Shown: positions 61,781 to 64,000 of the stretch, piece by piece | Layout: every line of letters begins with the position of its first letter | Position numbering within the stretch: position 1 is the first letter of the stretch | Source: Paenibacillus sp. VTT E-133291 | Lineage (GTDB): Bacteria; Bacillota; Bacilli; Paenibacillales; Paenibacillaceae | DNA length: 64,000 nucleotides | Direction of reading: 5' to 3' | NCBI RefSeq assembly: GCF_002264395.1 | Contig: NZ_NFVA01000023.1 | Span: 1 to 64,000 of the forward strand | Notes under the pieces: generated by a model | The model's input: only the letters and a program-made list of their open reading frames with translations | The model's database searches: none | Told to the model about the DNA's origin: nothing | Position numbers and translations under genes: made by a program

Positions 61781-62881
61781 TTACTGATTAAAGATATCAT
61801 TCCATTTCTCCTCATCTGATTGGTTCTCATCATCCGGTACAACGCTTGGCTGCGTATCCGCCGGTGGCGATGGCGGTACTATAGGGTCATCCTCTACTAC
61901 ATCAGTCGGTGCTGGTGTTGGAATTGGTTGCTGCTCATCTATAGCAGGTAATGTTAGCGGCAATTCAGTTACGGACTGCATTTCGTATATGGCGTTGCCT
62001 TGCTGCGTAGTCGTGCGTTCGTTTTGCAACTGTTGCTGCACCGTGACACTGCCGCTTGTTGTACGCAATTTATCCGACTCACTCATCGCCTTGAGATTGT
62101 CATCCAATGTTTCTCGCAATGTACGCGCAAGCTCTGTCTTTGCAACTTCCAGTAGATTCGGATCATTTTCCATTAGATCGAGTACCAGCGGATTAGCCGG
62201 ATAATTAACAATCGCGGCTTCCTGCAACCCTGGCTCAATATAGGGCAGCGCATACAGGCGAGCGCCTTGCAAATACGCATCAATGATGGCACTGGATGTT
62301 TGCAAAATATCCAATTCGTTCATCTCCAACCAAACGACCGTCCCGGATAGCTCACGCACCCTCTTTTTAGACAACAACACGAAGTCCTCACCGGTAGGAA
62401 AACCAATTCGCACATCAATAAACTGTGCAGGTTTAAGGTTTGAAGGAAGTTGGATGACCTGAAATTCTTTAATTCTCAAGTCCTTCGGAACCGGCTGACC
62501 CTCATAGAGGAGGGAAGATAACAGCGGTGTCCCCGGCAACAGTTCGATTTTGGCGCTCTTTCCAATAATGGCTTCCCGGTCGGTAATTACGCCGGGTGGA
62601 ACGATGGTGACTGGCATGGGCACTGCCTTTAGATCATCAGCAGTCAACATACTGCCCGCCTGAACGGTTTTAACCGTAGTCCATACGCTCCTTTGATCCT
62701 GCTTCTCTTGCATTTTGAACTGCTCGATTTGTTGTTCATATGCTGCTTGCATCTTTTGGTGCTGTTGCTGCTGTTCGATGTGCTGAATCATCAGATACAC
62801 GGATGCGGCAATCAACAGGCAAACGCTAATTGCGATTGTTCCGATCACCAACGCTTTACGGTGACGATAGCTCCATAACAT
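61781..62881 (-). CDS. CpaB/RcpC-like SAF-domain protein
   Basis: A 366-residue protein with one N-terminal membrane segment ('ALVIGTIAISVCLLIAASVY'), a Gln-rich coiled coil (50-85), then a SAF domain ('VKTVQAGSMLTADDLKAVPM', 'PPGVITDREAIIGKSAKIEL') typical of CpaB/RcpC pilus-assembly proteins. The C-terminus is Pro/Thr/Asp-rich. It is the first recognisable Tad gene in transcription order. Confidence 0.82.
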   Translation of the reverse strand: MLWSYRHRKALVIGTIAISVCLLIAASVYLMIQHIEQQQQHQKMQAAYEQQIEQFKMQEKQDQRSVWTTVKTVQAGSMLTADDLKAVPMPVTIVPPGVITDREAIIGKSAKIELLPGTPLLSSLLYEGQPVPKDLRIKEFQVIQLPSNLKPAQFIDVRIGFPTGEDFVLLSKKRVRELSGTVVWLEMNELDILQTSSAIIDAYLQGARLYALPYIEPGLQEAAIVNYPANPLVLDLMENDPNLLEVAKTELARTLRETLDDNLKAMSESDKLRTTSGSVTVQQQLQNERTTTQQGNAIYEMQSVTELPLTLPAIDEQQPIPTPAPTDVVEDDPIVPPSPPADTQPSVVPDDENQSDEEKWNDIFNQ

Positions 62882-62927
62882 AGTTCACTTCTCCTTTCAT
62901 TTATATAGAAAAAAGTCCGCACTTCTT

Positions 62928-63539
62928 TCAACGCGCGTCATCCCGTGATCGCGGCTTCGGTGGCGCTTGCTCCGATTGTCGTTGTGCCAGCTTCTCGGTA
63001 GCCCACGCTGGAGTATGCTCCGACTTGAGAAAGCCCATCAGATCTTCACGGTTATATCGGTATTCATCGCCGGAATAGAGCGTTTCTGCATAGACTGCTC
63101 GTCCGCGGGAGTTTCCCGAAGCCCCGAAACCTCCCATTACCCAAATCAACTGATGGTCTGCCGTACGAAATGCTGGCCGCAGCCATTCCGGACGAACGAC
63201 GACAATCTTGCCCATGAGATCATCCTCACCCTTGATCGGGATGCAATGGGTCGGTTGAATGGGAGGCATCGGCTCCGCGATCGCAGCGCGCTCGGTCTGG
63301 AGTTTCTCGATTTCCCATTGCAACAGCTGTGCAAATTCCTGCATGGCGACCAAGTAATCCTCATATCCCTCCGCACCATAATACTGATCGATGCCAAACA
63401 AATTGTTCTTGTCGCAATAGCAAACTAGATAGGGCTTCTCGGTATTCATCGTGTCGATACCCAAAATCACCTCGACCCTCCCAATGGGCAACGCTTGATA
63501 GACTTCGTATTCGCCAGCCATTCGCTTTTCCTGTTCCAT
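62928..63539 (-). CDS. hypothetical element protein
   Basis: A 203-residue soluble protein ('YEVYQALPIGRVEVILGIDT', 'KPYLVCYCDKNNLFGIDQYY') with a disordered basic tail. It resembles small accessory proteins of Firmicute conjugative elements that come between ParB-like and structural genes, but no family could be named. Its ATG lies 3 bp after the stop of the small upstream gene, whose 3' end carries its GAGG site. Confidence 0.65.
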   Translation of the reverse strand: MEQEKRMAGEYEVYQALPIGRVEVILGIDTMNTEKPYLVCYCDKNNLFGIDQYYGAEGYEDYLVAMQEFAQLLQWEIEKLQTERAAIAEPMPPIQPTHCIPIKGEDDLMGKIVVVRPEWLRPAFRTADHQLIWVMGGFGASGNSRGRAVYAETLYSGDEYRYNREDLMGFLKSEHTPAWATEKLAQRQSEQAPPKPRSRDDAR

Positions 63540-63541
63540 CG

Positions 63542-63715
63542 CTATCCCTCCAACTGCCGTTTGCGGGTTCGTTTCTTGCGACTGCCATCGGCTTGCTTGT
63601 CCCTGTCTTGTAACAACGTCTCTCCTTCATCCAAGTTTTCAGGATGCCGGGAAAAGCCCGGTTTTTCTTTCATCAGACGTTCATATTGACGGCGTTTTCC
63701 TCTCGTAAAATCCAT
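63542..63715 (-). CDS. small basic protein
   Basis: A 57-residue protein starting 'MDFTRGKRRQYERLMKEKPG' and ending with a highly basic tail ('SRKKRTRKRQLEG'). The ATG at 63715 follows AAAGGAG. The stop lies 3 bp before the next start codon, so the two genes are coupled. It may bind nucleic acid. No family recognised. Confidence 0.65.
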   Translation of the reverse strand: MDFTRGKRRQYERLMKEKPGFSRHPENLDEGETLLQDRDKQADGSRKKRTRKRQLEG

Positions 63716-63748
63716 TGAATTTTCTCCTTTCCGAATTTAGGCATAAAA

Positions 63749-63770
63749 AAACTCCCCCTTGTGGAGAGTT
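63749..63770 (-). terminator. terminator downstream of the ParB-like gene
   Basis: AACTCCCC (63750-63757) pairs with GGAGAGTT (63763-63770) with one mismatch and a short loop, followed on the minus strand by a run of T. It lies about 20 bp after the ParB-like stop, so the Tad operon probably starts after it. Confidence 0.65.
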
Positions 63771-63791
63771 GGCGTGTAGCTTTGTAATGTC

Positions 63792-64000
63792 TTATCGTTC
63801 CTGATCCCGTTGCCGTCTTCGATACCAAGATTCGAGTAGTTGAACAATGAGGTCTTCCTTTTGTTTCACGGTGAAGTCCCGTGGGAAGAAACGGTCGATC
63901 CGCTCTCCCTTGATCGTAAGCTTTTCTTTCTGATTCGGCTTCTCCTCTGTGAGAATCGAGAAGATGACATCCACGTTAAGTCGTCCATCTTGGCTCAGTT
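63792..64000 (-). CDS. ParB-like partition protein, C-terminal part (truncated by window)
   Basis: The last ~69 residues of a longer frame: 'LSQDGRLNVDVIFSILTEEK', 'PNQKEKLTIKGERIDRFFP', 'FTVKQKEDLIVQLLESWYRR'. This matches the C-terminal end of ParB/Spo0J-type proteins of Firmicute conjugative elements, where 'SEEKPNQKE' is a familiar stretch. The N-terminal ParB domain lies beyond the window. An internal GTG at 63974 is not a real start. Confidence 0.75.
   Translation of the reverse strand, partial: LSQDGRLNVDVIFSILTEEKPNQKEKLTIKGERIDRFFPRDFTVKQKEDLIVQLLESWYRRRQRDQER

Overview
The window looks like a Bacillales endospore former, most likely Paenibacillaceae. The reasons are a three-gene germinant receptor operon behind a near-consensus sigma-G promoter, a Spo0E-type phosphatase gene, a thioredoxin-type arsenate reductase, and secreted proteins with a copper-amine-oxidase-N stalk domain and a DUF5704-like architecture, both common in Paenibacillus. 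The genus is inference.

Region A (1-6.0 kb): an IS1182-family element with 15-bp perfect terminal inverted repeats, then a minus-strand gerA-gerB-gerC type operon. Region B (6.0-12.4 kb): cardiolipin synthase, a YetF/DUF421 protein and two small membrane proteins, mixed with decaying genes. These include a cytochrome bd oxidase wreck whose cydA carries an internal inverted segment and is followed by a frameshifted CydS-like subunit, and a frameshifted VOC/PhnB gene.

Region C (12.4-18.3 kb): one arm of a conjugative element, all on the minus strand: an NlpC/P60 wall hydrolase with a membrane anchor, a DUF6075-like protein, two sigma-region-4-like regulators, an XRE regulator and a NarL-type response regulator. 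Region D (18.4-28.4 kb): accessory cargo between the two conjugation blocks: UspA + SulP, an IS110/IS1111-type element, a resolvase-like protein that has lost its active-site residues, an arsenic operon (arsC-arsR-arsB-arsC::phosphatase fusion), and an IS4-family element with a perfect 9-bp target duplication.

Region E (28.5-64 kb): the conjugation core, again nearly all minus strand. In transcription order it has a ParB-like protein (cut by the window end), a complete Tad/type-II-secretion-like pilus locus (CpaB/SAF, two ParA/CpaE-like proteins, TadA-like ATPase, TadC-like membrane protein, several pilin-like proteins), two secreted surface proteins, a winged-helix protein, a 2,430-residue methylase-helicase polyvalent protein, a TOPRIM/DUF3991 protein, a probable oriT with three inverted repeats, MobC, relaxase, PcfB/DUF3801, an ArdC/LtrC-like protein, VirD4, a VirB2-like peptide, TrbL/VirB6, a Spo0E-like peptide, PrgI and VirB4.

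The main candidate for something little described is the coupling of a type IV secretion conjugation apparatus with a full Tad-like pilus locus and dedicated surface proteins in one element. Next come a regulatory leader with an intrinsic terminator inside an upstream ORF, an ArsC fused to a CX5R phosphatase, and a catalytically dead resolvase facing a long palindrome in its own promoter. No integrase, att site, tRNA, rRNA or CRISPR array is visible, so whether the element is an ICE or a plasmid cannot be decided here.
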